Below are positions 46,074 through 58,668 of a stretch of DNA of 64,000 nt, piece by piece. The DNA comes from Solea solea (taxonomy: Eukaryota > Chordata > Actinopteri > Pleuronectiformes > Soleidae). The position numbers were made by a program, and so were the translations under genes. The stretch is from assembly GCF_958295425.1 (NCBI RefSeq), contig NC_081149.1:21238972-21302971 (forward strand), written 5' to 3'. The notes beneath the pieces are model-generated. The model ran no database searches, had not been told where the DNA came from, and saw only the letters and a program-made list of their open reading frames with translations. Position 1 is the stretch's first letter; each line of letters begins with the position of its first letter.

Positions 46074-47015
46074 GTAGGCAGGATTGTAGGAATTATTGTT
46101 CAATAATTCCATAACTGGAGAAAACACAAACCCCCAGTGTCAATAAATCTTAAATAAAAGATTATTTAAGATTGTGAATCCGCTCCATCAAAATATAATG
46201 TCTAATGCAGAGTGAGAGGCTGTTCCACTACAACTGCTCTCGATACAGGTAATTTCTAGTGCTGCAGCACTGACAAAAGCCTCCTATGCTGCAAAAAAAC
46301 CTAAAAGAGAGTCGGAGGATAAATGCAATAAAATGTATAATTACATCGGCAGAGAGTGTCCTAAGTACACATGATGTGCTGTTGTAATAGTAATCCTGCT
46401 GGTGCTTTTCCACTGTACCGTTCTAGCATGACTTGGGTCGGAGCAGCTTGACACTGCTTGGTTTATTTTGCTTTTCCATTAGCGATCGTACCTGGTGCTT
46501 TTTCTTTTTTTTTTTCCGAACAAAGCCGAACTGTAGATCAGTTAAAAAACACTTAAAAAATCCTGAAAACGTGCGTTAATCTTCGAAATTTAGCGATTTC
46601 TAAAATCTCAATATTTAAAAGAGGAGTCTGGTGTATTTAGGGAAAGCCAGTGAGTGTGTCGGACGTGTCGAGTCTGTGCTCCGGTCATGCAAGTGCTGAC
46701 AAATCTTTTTAATGAACTGATTCTAATGATTCAGTTCCACTGAAAACAACCACTTTGCTTGTCACTAGTTTGTCGTGCATAAAATGACGTCATTGCGCAT
46801 TTGTGCAGCAGTGCTATGATGACCCCGCCCACGTTGAGGAGGTACTATAGTAATGCAAACGACGTGCCTGATACCAAACTGAGTAAAAGTCGAGCCGTGT
46901 CGAGTAGTGCCAGAACTGTATAGTGGAAAAGCACCAAAAGTGCCATAAGTAATAATCTACGGATAAAACTCTACAAGCAACTATTTTTCCAGCAATCCTG
47001 CCTACTACAGCTTTA
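46074..47015. mobile_element. Outer inverted-repeat element, interrupted by a second element
   Basis: Left end 46074-46096 (TAAAGGCATGGTAGGCAGG...) is the inverse of right end 46993-47015 (...CCTGCCTACTACAGCTTTA) with about four mismatches in 23. Removing the inner element at 46401-46935 leaves about 407 bases, a usual MITE size. Confidence 0.6.
46401..46935. mobile_element. Inner MITE-like element with about 25-bp terminal inverted repeats
   Basis: Left terminus GGTGCTTTTCCACTGTACCG matches the inverse of the right terminus (inverse reads GGTGCTTTTCCACTATACAG), with TTCT following on both. This GCTTTTCCACT terminus is common in fish genomes. I could not find clean target-site duplications. 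It lies inside the outer element. Confidence 0.75.
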
Positions 47016-47407
47016 ACTTGGTGAAGAGCAGAAATAGTGGCTTTGTGATATGGTGACGACACCACTGGCCTTGATAGAGTTATACATTAGTGATGCGTAC
47101 TGTAAACACATGTCAATGTTCTTTCATCTTCAGTCAGTAATAAACAGTAGAATACAAAGTTGTTCCTCTGCCATCAAGTCCACAGGATCCTGAACATTCA
47201 ATAATATGCAAATTAAATAGATTAAATTAGCGTTTTCAATGTACAAACATAATCTAATCCAAACCAATGCAAATAAAACCCTGATTTACAAATGACCTTT
47301 TTACAGCAAATGCGTCTTATTCTCAAGTAAAAGAAAATTCAATTTGTACAAATTGATGAATATGTAAACAGCCTCAAATGGATTCTTAGTGCCTCTTTGT
47401 GCAGAGC

Positions 47408-50400
47408 TTAATCATCATATACATGTGCTCCATTTAGTTGTACCGCTTCTAGCAGCTGTGGTGGCTCATCACTGAAACAAAAACAAAGACTTCATTTAAT
47501 GGGAGTCTTTTGGAAAAAAACATCATTCCTGATTTAGACCATCCATATATCACACTTTTACCTCACCTGACGTTTGAAGGACAGATGGCTGAAGAACTTG
47601 TTGACCTCTAACATGCTAGGTTTAATGGGTGTCCCCGACTTGCCGGTTTCCCCCAGTCGGACAATTTGTCCTTTGGTGATGGCAGCTCTAAGGCTCATGC
47701 TCTTGACTATTCGAGTGCTGGGCTCTGAGTCAGGCGTGGGCCGGGAGGATACGGTGATGTAGGAGGCGTCTTTCTCATGGTCCTGGTAACTCACTGTCCG
47801 AGAGAAACAAAATGAGGTAGAACAGTTTGTGTTTCAGTTACTGTGTTACTTCTTCTAAGTCTTTTTTTTCCCCCATCTACAACAAAAATGGTTTTCAGGG
47901 CAGTGTGGCCATCAGGTAAATTATACAAAGTTGGTGCATTAAAGCTGCAGCGTGCTGCATCCTTCACCTGAAAACCTGCTCTGTCAAGCAGTACTATCAG
48001 ACCTGTCTGAGGGAGTGTGTGCATGTATACACCAGCAGCACAGGACAAGAAGCATTGATTCTGTCAAACTGCTTAACAACTGGGCTTTTTGAGCAATTCT
48101 GAAACTTTTCAAAGGCACTTGTTTGTGTTTTCAGTCATACGCCAACCTGTTTGCAGCCTCCTCTCTTTACGAGCACAAGGTTACTGTTGCCTCCATGTGT
48201 CTTGACCTAAAACGGTTACTTCCTGTGTGCAGCACAGTAATGTTGCCATTCGGCATCATGTGATGTTATCCAACAGTGGTTAGAATACAATATAAACATT
48301 TGTTTATATTTAAAAGTTACACACAACAGTTTTGAAGTAAGATATTGTTTTACAGTATAACAGTGTAGGTCAACCTTTACCTGCAGAGGTGACTGCCGTG
48401 TCTGTGGTACTGGTGAGCTCCAGCAGGATTGTGGGATACGCAGGGTGCAGCAGGAAGAGTTTTCTGATGAGGGGCTCAGCTGCAGAAACACCTGGCGCCA
48501 CCTGTACAGTGTGGACCATTTTGTGCATTTTAGCATTTCATTAATGGCTCAATTTTGAATTCAAAGGAAAAAGAAGTAAAATAAACTGTAATGTAATGTA
48601 ATGTAATGTAATGTAAATGGTGAAAATGATCCTTTCTGTTTCAAAGGTTCAGTGTGTAACATTTCAAAGGGGTTATTAGCAATACACTACCCATAACATA
48701 AGTTTTTAAAAGAATATAATCACTTTAAAATAAAAATCATTTGGTTTACGTTGACTTAAAATAAGCCTTCTCTATGTACATACATAGAAGCTGCCATCTT
48801 GTACTGTCATGTTTATACAGCAGCATGAACACACAAGCCAGCCAGAGTGTGTGTTTTAGAATTTTAAAGCATGCGCTTAATTTGCAAATAAAGACACTCT
48901 GCCCATATAAACCAAGTGTAAAACATCTGTATCTATGAGAACCTCATCAGCTGACAACAGGTGATGCCACTAATTCTTACACACTGGACCTTTTTATATA
49001 TATAAATATATTTCTTATATTCCCTGAGGCACACTCACAGTTGTCTTGGTAGCATTCCTCTGTGCTTTGATCGGCTCACTAGCCCAAAAGAGGAAAGCTG
49101 CTTGGCCGCTCGAGGTGGAAATGGCAGACATTTGCAAATCAAGATGAGGACACACAAACTCTGCGGACCAAAGAAGACGCCCCATTGTCCCGTCAATGAC
49201 CTGAGCCTGACAGACAGAGCAGAGGAGAAAAACAATGATTAGATATGAAACCAGAACAAAAAGTCACAAGAGCAACAGATGGTACGCAGATTTTAGAATC
49301 ACTTTTTTGAAGAATATGTAACTGTATGCAAGTTTACGACAAAGTTGGAGCTCTAACTGACACAGAGCTCATTAATCCACGACCCCACAGGAGAGGTGCC
49401 CTCCTGTATCACATCACAATAGTAGTTTAACCAGAACACTGTGTTGCATTTGAGCACGTGTGTTGTTTGTTATGAGCCTTGAAAGAAAAGTAAATGAATG
49501 TACTGCTTGTTTTACCTCCATGATGCCGTTTGCTGAATGTTGAAAGAACAGATCAAGGACTCCGTCATCATTGAAGTGTCCCAGAGCTGGTTGGCTACAA
49601 CAGAAGAAGAAAAGATTGAAAGGAGATTAAGTTTAAGTTTTTAATTTTGACTGAAATAATGAAGTCAGTGGTGATGTGTTCACCTGTGAATGGGTGGTGA
49701 GTTGAACGTCCATTTTTTACGTATGTCCCTCTGTTTGAGCACGGACAGTTTGCTGACGTACACCAGCACCCAGTCACTTCTGCTGTAGTTCAGGTTAGAA
49801 ACGGTGTCCAGGCTGTTGCGGTTGTCACCGAAACCAGCCACAAGGGGGAGCATGAACTCCACTTGCTCGGATCCTCTGGAACACATTACACTCACTTTAT
49901 TTACTGCTCGAAAATGACTGTATGTTTAAATTGTGGCTAATACATTTCTACATTATCTATTTAACTCCAGCAGAATCTAATCATGCCAGGTTTTATTGCT
50001 TTTATAATACACATCATTTTAAAAATAACAAAATAACAGCCCACATTTTATATATCAACTATACGCTCATTCTCAACCTCACGTGTTCTGCAAACGGACT
50101 TTCCTACATTAGACACACATATAGTGCTCCCCTGAACCCTAAAGGCACATGTGAGGTTTATTCTTTGGTGTGCAGAACAAAGAAGAGTTACTGTGTACCA
50201 TCATGTAAATATGAACTCAAATGCAAAAGGGAAACAAAACCTGTTCATTCTGAACACTGAAGAAGACACAGACACAGTATTTATTGTCTGCCCTGTTTCT
50301 GGTGTGGATCAGACCACGGCACTTCATCCACATCTCAAGCTACTTCCTCTCTGGCCAAACACTGTGCAAAGTACCTTCTTGAGTGGCATATCCAGCCTTG

Positions 50401-53400
50401 GCATATGTCCACGGTATCTTTGTATTCTCTTCAGTAGTAAGAATAAATAGATTTTGCATTTGTCTTCATATTTACGGCACATCACTAATGTAAAAAAAAC
50501 ATACAATAACAGTCTTTTTATACTTGGACATGTATTAGAAAAGTAGAAATGTGAAAAATGTTATGTGCATTTTATTGGTTGTAAATTTGTAAGAAAAAGC
50601 ATAATTTTTAGAAGAGTTGATGCAGTTTTTGATAAAGTTCTAGATGTACAATGATTTGTATTTTGACAAACTCAAGTTTCAGGAAACTTCTGCAATTGTG
50701 GAAAAACTGCAAGTCACACCTGAATTCCTCCTCTCTACACACACCACCTGATTAAAGGTGTAGTATTTAACACACAAAGAATCCTGTGTACAGCGTAACC
50801 ACAGAAGCATACCTGTAAATGTCTATGAGGGTGGATGAATTGGTTTTCCTCATTTCCTCCCACTTTGGATCCTTAATCCGAATAGTCTGTTTCATAGGCA
50901 TTTTGCCCATGGCACGAATGTAAATATCACGCAGAGAGATGGCCTCGACATTACCTGAGGAAACAGACATTAAAACAAGTTACCTACTGACAATAAGACA
51001 ACCTGTCGTCTTTTTAAATGAAATGTTTTAACAAGGCAGTTGATTTCTTCTACCTAGTCCAAGGAGGATGTAAAATGCCCCTTTTTGTGTCTCATGCAGC
51101 AGAGGACCAATAAGTTTCCCTTGTCCTGTGAGGTTAAACGGCACAGGACGTCCAAGCTGAGCCCCCGTCAGGCCAGAGATCAACGTCAGGGACAGATCCA
51201 AAGTCTGAAAAAAGAACACAGTCAAAAGAGGTTTGTACTTTGCAGTCACTGACCATGAAGGTTTCAGCTTCAACTCTGAGATGTGTAACGGTCTGCGATG
51301 TGAACGCTAATGAGACTCAAACAATTGCACAGCTGCTTCATCTAGTGGAGTTTGTATTGGAATTGTGTGCAACAAAAGAACGAGAGAAATTGAGTCTTTT
51401 CAATATTCCATCCGTCGTCTACCGCTTTATATTCCCACTGAGGGTCACGTGGTCGCTGGTGCCAATCCCAGTTGACAAACGCCAAAAGGCAGAGAACAGG
51501 TCACAGTGTATCACAGGTACACATATAGAGTCAAACAGCCATTCACTCTCAAACTACGGGCAATTTAGAATGTCCAACCTCTGCATGTTTTGGACAAGTC
51601 ATAGGATGCCATTCCTCAACGTTCTCTTTGCTGGCTGCTTTATTAATTAAGTCTTTAATACAGGCTCATCACCTATTTATTGCGGGTGTTACTTATTTTC
51701 ATTTCTTCGTGTCCAAATGAGCACAAATGTGTGCATGAAACTGTGACTATACCTCATCAGCAGGCAAGGTGGCAATGAGCAGATCTGGAACCGAGTCTCC
51801 CTGCAGGTCTGGAAGTAACACGGCCTGTGATTCAATGTTCTTCAGCTGGACTGACGACAAATTCTTCCCTGAGGAGTGAAAGGAAACCACTGTTGACTTT
51901 GTTTTGCTTTATGCTTAGAATACAAGAAGTAAGTTAACCTTGTTGACCTCTGTTGTACAAGTCAACACGTTATACTGAGGATATACATAAAGAAGCTGCA
52001 CTTTAACCCAGTGTTGCACTGTGTGTGTACACACACACACACACACACATAACGGTCCCACTTTTTACTGTTAAACATCAAACAAACCGATTTAGTTAAT
52101 TTTTGGATGTCAGCAATAGGTAGAGCTAACAGTGCATAATAGTTGTTCATGAAAATGGGACCTATGTTCCAAAAATAACATTTTAAGGCTCCCGAAATGC
52201 CACAAAAAATAAACAGATTTTGCTATAAATTAAAATTTAGTATATTAGGATGTACATTATCATCAGTGAAGCCAATATTTCAATTTAATTTCCTTCATCT
52301 CTGATGCCATGTAGTGGTAATTTAATGGCTTTTTCATTACATTTCATTTCATTACATACATTTCGTATATAATGCATAAAAAAAGAACAAATAGAAAATG
52401 TCTGTAATAGTGGTATATAATTAGTGTTTAGTTTAGTTAGTAACAGCTGTTACTGCATGAGCACAGCAGTGATCAGATCATACTCTCACCTGTGGTGCCA
52501 TTCACTGCCATGAGGGTGGATTTACTGATGAGGAGACACACGGGTGAAGGCTGGGAGCTGTGCTGCAGACCACACTGGATGGACATCACAGACTCGCCCA
52601 TGACCTTCCTCCACAGCACCTGACCGCTGACAGCAGACAAAGCCACTGCACTGTAAACTGGAATGATAAAAAAACAAAACCAACAACATCAAGCCATTAA
52701 ACCAAGGGAACATATTTTACTACTAAAGAAAAAGTGAAAATATCTGTTTACTCTGGAAAAACAGGATGAGATTAGTGCATGTTTCACAAGCGCACATAGA
52801 GAGAAGTGATAGAAACAAAGGATATTTTATCAGCATTGTCACTCTAACTCTCTTCTTATGTTTCAACAAAACCCCACATACTTTTGCTCCTTTGTGTCAG
52901 ATGGGTGTCGTTTGTCCATTCAGTGACACCGAGCAACACGTCCTCCACTGAATCACCATCGACATCCCACAGCGCCAGTGCAGGCCGAGTGACACCTAAA
53001 CAGAGAAGGTTTCAAAGTTTTTAATACATAGTATGTCATATCTAAACAATAGCAAGATTACATCAGGAAGCAGCGTGGGATCATGGGTTGTTGTTGTCTA
53101 TTTTTTCTGGTTTGGTTTCTCTGTGTGTTTGTACTTTATTGAGAGAGATTTGGAAGCAGAACACGCAGCAAACGGCAATGATCGGTCATGATCGGTCATG
53201 ATCCATTTGTCACAAAAACAAAAGACAAAACACTGGCTAACTACTGAATTACTCAATATTTCCTTCCTCACTTTAATGGTTCAAAGACTGTTGGTGCCGG
53301 ACATGAGCGCAGAGATGATAAACTGGATGACATCATTGAAAGATGACCAAAATTAAATATGGTCCATTATCTTGAATAGAAATACAAGGGGACAGTTGAC

Positions 53401-55807
53401 TTGCTGTAGCGTAAATTTGGTTTTTAAGAAACAAATTTTTTTTCAGCTCATCTCTGATGTTTCCTCTTTTGTTGAGATTTCTGATGACACATCTTTAGTT
53501 CCTCTTTTATTACCAAGTAGTTTTGCTCTTGTCAATTTTGCTTTTTGAGCAGCATAATGAAAAAGTCAAAGATTTGGATAAAATGCACAGTAGGTTTTGG
53601 TTCAAGGGTAAATTCTGGTGTTGATTTGGACACAGAACTTAAACAATCAATAATCTTGTGAGACAGGGGACTTTATTGACACTGTGGGAAACAGAGCAGC
53701 CTTGGCAGAGGTTTGTTTTGTGAGTTCATGGAAGTCTGTGTTATTATCTGTTGCACTTTGAGTTACATTGACTGAAAAACAAAGTAACGCGTCACAGCAT
53801 TGATGATTTCTAAATCATTTGTTGGCTGTATTGTCCGTAAGCATGATTTTTAAACACTAGTAAACTTGCTGTGGTGGTTAAAGATAACAGCATTGCATTT
53901 ATATTTCATAGGGCATGCTGAAACAGAACATGTGGTAGGTAGAGTAACGCTCACTGTGTAATTACTGTTGACTAATTAAAGGGTGAGCCCGTGTTGTCTC
54001 GCCTAAAAGACTCCTCAGTAAATCCATGCGAGGATAGCTTTTGATCAATAATAAAAGAAATGTATTCTACTGTAAACGTCACACAACATTATTCCCTTTA
54101 CCTCCTGCGTCTCCCAGTGCTTGCTCCCATTGCTTCAGCTCTCCCTTCTGACAGGGGATCAGGAATGCACACAGCAGCACAGCCAGTGTGGCACTAACCA
54201 GAGGCACCAAGAAGAACACACTTCTGATGGTGTTTTTCTTCCTCAGTGCTTTTTCTTCTGCGTCAGTGCTGTGACCCCCGAGTCCGGCTCCACCCAGTGA
54301 AGCAGACCCTCCTCTGTCCTCCCCCGTCCTGTCCCTGTGGCCCCAGTACTGTTGGCCCTTTGTGTCGTCTCTGTCCTGCCTGGATTTGCTGGGGAGTCGC
54401 TCTCTCCATTCGTCTTCTTCTTCCTCCTCTTCGTCCTCTTGTGCCTCGTCGAGTCTTCCTGACCTGCCACCGCGCATCTTTGAGGAACCCGAACCAAGGC
54501 AGCCGTCCCTGCCGAGACCGTTTCTGGGGTAGTTGAGCACCAGATCATCTTCCTCGCTCTCGTCCTCACTGTCTGCTTGAGTGAGAGGGTCGTACTCCCC
54601 GAGCTCCGAGCCCTTCTTCCCTGCAGAGACACACAGGGAGTGATGATCACCAATATATTCTTTATTAATACTGAAGCATTGCAGATGTACAATAGTCATT
54701 TCTATTAATGTAGTCATATAATCTCTCCCCTTGTATTTGAATTAATGTCAATTACTGTCAAGTACTGTCCATAAATCCTCAAAACATGTTGTGATGTATA
54801 GTTGCAGGCCTGCAACTGGTAGGCCTGTTTTGTCCACAAACCAAAAATGATTATAGTTTAAATGATTTCTATGTGATGTGGAGCAAAAACAGGAAATCTG
54901 AAAGAACAGAGAACTTGTTTTTGTTGTAAAAAAAAACCACCCAAACCGATTACTTCATTATCAAAATAGATGACAATTGATTAAGTCTTCTTTAACGCTG
55001 CATCACTATGTTTTAACAGTATTGTATTGTTATTACACAATAACAATGATCTGGTTTATTTCTCATTCATTGTCTATGTATTTTGTTTTGTTCACTATCA
55101 TTTAGAACAGGAAATACTGGAAAAGACCTTGTTTCTTTTACAGTGATATTGACAACACAAATCATTATTGTGTGTTTGTAAATAAAGACAGCAGCAAACA
55201 ACTGCTTCACAACGTCCAATATTAACATTAGTACAAATGTTACACCGTGATACACCTACAATGACACACATCACTGGTTGTTTGATAAATGACGTGACAT
55301 ATGAAACGTTGATATTGTTGCTTGATATTATTATTTTTATGTTGTGCTGCTGTTGTTGTTTACTGTGTGTACAGCAGTTGTGTTATCATTAGCAGCCAGC
55401 AGCTAACAGGCGTTCTGTCAGTGTGTGTGTGTATGTGTGTGTGTGTATGTGCGCGCGCTGCTCTACATCCACACACAAATCATTAAATCATCACTAAAAT
55501 ATGTTCATCAGTGAGGTTGTGTGTGTAGCTGCTGCTGCTGCTGAATGTGTGTGTGAGTGTGAGACACATCGGGACCTGTAATGAATCAATCGCATGTACA
55601 CAGCTGAGTTACAGGAGAGGATCTGTACGACACACACACACACACACACACACACAGCAAAACGCTCTGTCTCTTCCCGACCACGTCTGTACTAAACTAC
55701 TAAACGATGCTGGATTAGAATTCGTCTGTGTTCGTCTGTTACTCGGTGAAAATGGTGTAGCGCATCTTACCGGGTAGTTTGAGGGCGCGGGACAGAGCTG
55801 CAGCCAT
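47408..55807 (-). CDS. fam234b: FAM234B, type II membrane protein with FG-GAP-like repeats (13 exons, 700 residues)
   Basis: Single-pass membrane protein of the FAM234/ITFG3 family; cellular role poorly defined. Exons in transcript order: 55807-55771, 54620-54102, 52995-52882, 52657-52490, 51868-51753, 51204-51054, 50954-50813, 49875-49684, 49594-49516, 49206-49039, 48501-48381, 47793-47562, 47471-47408. Lengths sum to 2103 = 701 codons and all phases join. It starts MAAALSRALKLPGKK and then SELGEYDPLTQADSEDES, as in human FAM234B; that separates it from FAM234A. It has a long acidic cytosolic region (residues about 15-150), a TM helix (SVFFLVPLVSATLAVLLCAF), and extracellular beta-propeller-like blades with Asp-rich loops (LWDVDGDSVEDVLLG; GHFNDDGVLDLFF) and Asn-glycosylation sites. 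Human is about 620 residues; most of the extra length is the N-terminal acidic stretch. The last exon reads DEPPQLLEAVQLNGAHVYDD. Confidence 0.92.
48593..48617. repeat. (TAATG)n pentanucleotide microsatellite
   Basis: About five perfect units directly 5' of the MITE-like element at 48643, in the fam234b intron between 48501 and 49039. Confidence 0.85.
48643..48993. mobile_element. 351-bp MITE-like element in a fam234b intron
   Basis: It begins AAAGGTTCAGTGTGTAA and ends TTACACACTGGACCTTT; the termini are inverted copies with a single mismatch in 17. This terminus pair belongs to a widely spread fish element, by recollection. There is no coding capacity. Confidence 0.75.
51405..51610 (-). repeat. 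Teleost interspersed repeat (copy 3 of 3)
   Basis: CCATCCGTCGTCTACCGCTT, GGTGCCAATCCCAGTTGACA, ACAGGTCACAGTGTATCACA, CATATAGAGTCAAACAGCCA and CTCTGCATGTTTTGGAC follow the order of the family seen at 43080, in reverse orientation, inside the fam234b intron between 51204 and 51753. Confidence 0.65.
52027..52050. repeat. (AC)n microsatellite in a fam234b intron
   Basis: AC dinucleotides, about 12 units, in the intron between exons at 51868 and 52490. Confidence 0.9.
55629..55657. repeat. (AC)n microsatellite in fam234b intron 1
   Basis: About 14 AC units, 110 bases inside the first intron. Another TG-rich, CGCGCG-containing tract lies at about 55420-55460. Confidence 0.9.
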
Positions 55808-56264
55808 TTCTCCTCTAACGGAACCACGACGTGCAGCGGCGTTCATGAAGAGCTCCAGGTCACTGAGCCATCAGCCATCAGGTTGGAGCTGCGCCTGCCC
55901 GACTGCATGCTGGGAGTTGTAGTTTTTCTGCCACGCTCCGCCGCAACCAAGTTGCGGCTTGCACTTCATTTTAATTGTTCATTTAAAAATGTTCATGTGT
56001 ATGTAATAACGGATGGATACAATGTGCAATTATTCTTGATTTCTTTGTATTTTTTTTTTACAATTTTGTGCAATATTTGAGTCCAATATTCCTCATTGCT
56101 GTCTTGTTTTGTTAAAATTGAGAATGATGTATTCCGTTGATTTCCTTCCGGTGAATGCAGCCACACTGTGCCTGACAATTATTCCTTTGTGGGGGACAAT
56201 CATATAAATCATATTCCATCACATATAGCATCATATGGTATAATTTGGTGTCATATTGTATTGT

Positions 56265-56640
56265 ATTTAGGGATGAACGATGTGACTGGTACAATATCAG
56301 TATTGGCAGATATTGCCTTTGAAATGTATCTACAAACACGCCAAGATCAGCCGATATGATAAATGACTCAATAAAAGCTGCTACCTCCTCGACTTCTCTG
56401 CTAGTGCCCCTACTGCTGTTATTTTTTTATGTTTATTTATTTTTGCACAATGAATGAACGACATGTGAAAAAAATGTGATTTCACTTAAGAAGAGACTAA
56501 ATCGCCTGTGCAGGTGGGCATAAGGACAGACGTGTATATCGGTATTGGTTATCGTCCCAAGCACTCCCGGTATATCAACAAAAAGTCCAATATCGTGTAT
56601 ACCTAATTGTATTGGTATTGTATCAAAGTGGGCCCTTTTG
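56265..56640. repeat. Decayed interspersed repeat with TATCGGTATTGG motifs
   Basis: AGGGATGAACGATGTGACTG, ATATCAGTATTGGCAGATAT and GTATATCGGTATTGGTTATC resemble the GGGATGCACCGATC...GATATCGGTATCGG repeat family of fish (hAT-like). Borders are uncertain. Confidence 0.4.
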
Positions 56641-58599
56641 CACAGCAATCATTTTGATCATGTCCATGATCATGTTGATGTTGGCTTGATTCAGTTCCAT
56701 GCACCATGAAACTGAGGAGGCTGAATGGAACTCAGCCATCATTCATTTAAAGCTGCTACAGTATATTTTAGAAATGTATGATGTTAAGTGACCATGATGT
56801 GTCGTTAGCGAATGAGGAAATGTTAAACTAATTTATGTTTTTTGTTGTTAAGCCTCAATAATACTGAACATGAAAAGCCTCACTACCCTTCTCACAAAGT
56901 CTTGAGGAAGTTGATGACAGACCGCGACAGACATGCTGGTGTGGATACTATTCTACCAGACAGGGAACAATCACCAAAGATCAGAATAAGACTGAGTAGA
57001 ATAATCTTTAAACAGTAGAGGGTATCAATACACCTTTGAATGTGCAGCTTGTTAGAAATTATCAAGAAGGAAAAGACAAGTTTCAGGCAAGATTACAACA
57101 CTCTCTCCCCACTGCACCTCTTCACTGTTAAACTAATGATACCATAACATTTCTTCCATGATTGTTGCCTTGTGATCTCCCCTCATCATGTGCTCCACTG
57201 CTGAGCAGATGCAGAAACACTTTCCTTTTAAATGTCCACCTATTCTGAAGTTGACCAAATGTATACCCATCTATTCAATCTCCCTCCACACACCTGATGC
57301 TGAGTCATTTAAATGCCTGAGGTGTGGATACTGCACTAAATAAAACACTGGAGTATGTGGATGTGTTGTGCATGAACACAGTATAAGGCTGGGTAAAAAT
57401 GCAACTTCCCATTTAGAACTTATTTTAAAATGAATAAACTTATTTGAACCACACTCCTGCTATGTTGTGAATTTGGATTGCAGTAACATTGCAAAACACT
57501 GAGGGTCGCTGTTGTACATGTTTTACATAATTACCTTTAATCATTTACACCTGTGTGTGTGATCGGTCAAAATGACAAATAAGGCTAATGAAGACAAATG
57601 TACATTGTATGGACAGAGTAGCCAATGACATACTTGCGTTTAAAGAAATAATAATAGTCAAATTAAGTATGAAATATGATCCTTGTACTTTGATGGCCAA
57701 GATAATTTGTGCACACAATTTCGCAAAATATTTTGAACAAATTGATAAATACGCTTTACAGCCAGTAGATTTAATTATTGAATATTAGAGTTGAGTGTAT
57801 TTATTTTTTTGATAGTGTGGTCTGTAATATTGCATTGCGATTATTAAGGATTTATCAAACAACATTCATATACTTGGGCTTCTTTTATCAAACAAATTCA
57901 CGTCTAGGTTCCTAGTTAACTATATTCCGGAGAATGTTATAACATTTATCACTAATGCTCTCCGAGACCGAAATGTACTCCAAATGTTTTTTAATTTTAT
58001 TTTTTGAGACAGTTTAAGGGAACGGGGTAGATCCTAGCCCAGAAAGGCATCTCGCGAAGTAGGCGAGTCACCACTACGGACAGACCTGTACCCCTTCAAA
58101 AATTGAAACGTACTTTGACGCAGACTCAGGCGTCACCCTGAATCGTTATTTTCCTTACTCATCAGTTTAAGGCATACCGATAGAGATACCGAAGCACTAC
58201 TATTGACACAGTGTCCAGGTCTTGTCTGTTACGGTGTCACTGTCGGTTCAGTTTATTTGAGTCTTAAACAGCTTGCTTCCGTGCGTATTGGATATTTGTA
58301 CGTACGACATTTTTACGTAGAAATACATTGTTACATTGTAGTGTATATAACTTAAGTTGTCAAGCCTTTGTATTTGTGGACATGATTTGGCGCAAAGGCT
58401 CATGGGTACCGAGGTAATTCGACAGGAGTAATCGAAAATAGATCATTTATTTGTAATTATACAGCAGCTACACATTTGACAGTGTTGTTTGTATTTCGTA
58501 TATATTCTTGTTTTGAACCACGTTATGTTAACAATAGAAAAGGACATTTTAGAAAGGTTACCGGTTGCAGACTGCACGGAGTACTCATTCGCATGGTGG

Positions 58600-58668
58600 T
58601 CCACAGCGGCTTCCGTAGGGACACATGAAGTTACACTGTACGCATGCGCTGTGTGGCAGTGTGAGAAA
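58600..58668 (+). promoter_or_regulatory. poldip3: poldip3 proximal promoter with NRF-1-type site
   Basis: CGCATGCGC at 58641-58649, 20 bases upstream of the start codon, is a near-palindromic NRF-1 motif; no TATA box is visible. Confidence 0.5.

Larger units (their letters stand above)
44387..47407. other. Intergenic region between smdt1 and fam234b, rich in DNA-transposon remnants
   Basis: No gene is supported on either strand. The region contains a CTCAAGTAAAA-type repeat (about 44590-44950), a near-perfect inverted repeat (45286-45420) and a nested inverted-repeat pair (46074-47015 around 46401-46935). The fam234b 3' UTR lies at its right end; I could not identify its poly(A) signal. Confidence 0.6.
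55808..58668. other. Bidirectional intergenic region between fam234b (-) and poldip3 (+)
   Basis: The left end is the GC-richer fam234b promoter/5' UTR (to about 55960). The middle is AT-rich and holds a repeat fragment at about 56265-56640. At 57990-58140 is a GC-richer patch (GGGAACGGGGTAGATCC ... CTCGCGAAGTAGGCGAGTCACC) that I cannot assign. The right end is the poldip3 promoter. No gene is supported. Confidence 0.6.

Noticed and set aside
54243..54692. 149-codon minus-strand frame overlapping fam234b exon 2
   Set aside because: A shadow of the acidic Glu/Asp-rich coding frame; the other frame carries the FAM234B start and transmembrane helix and joins in phase to the flanking exons.
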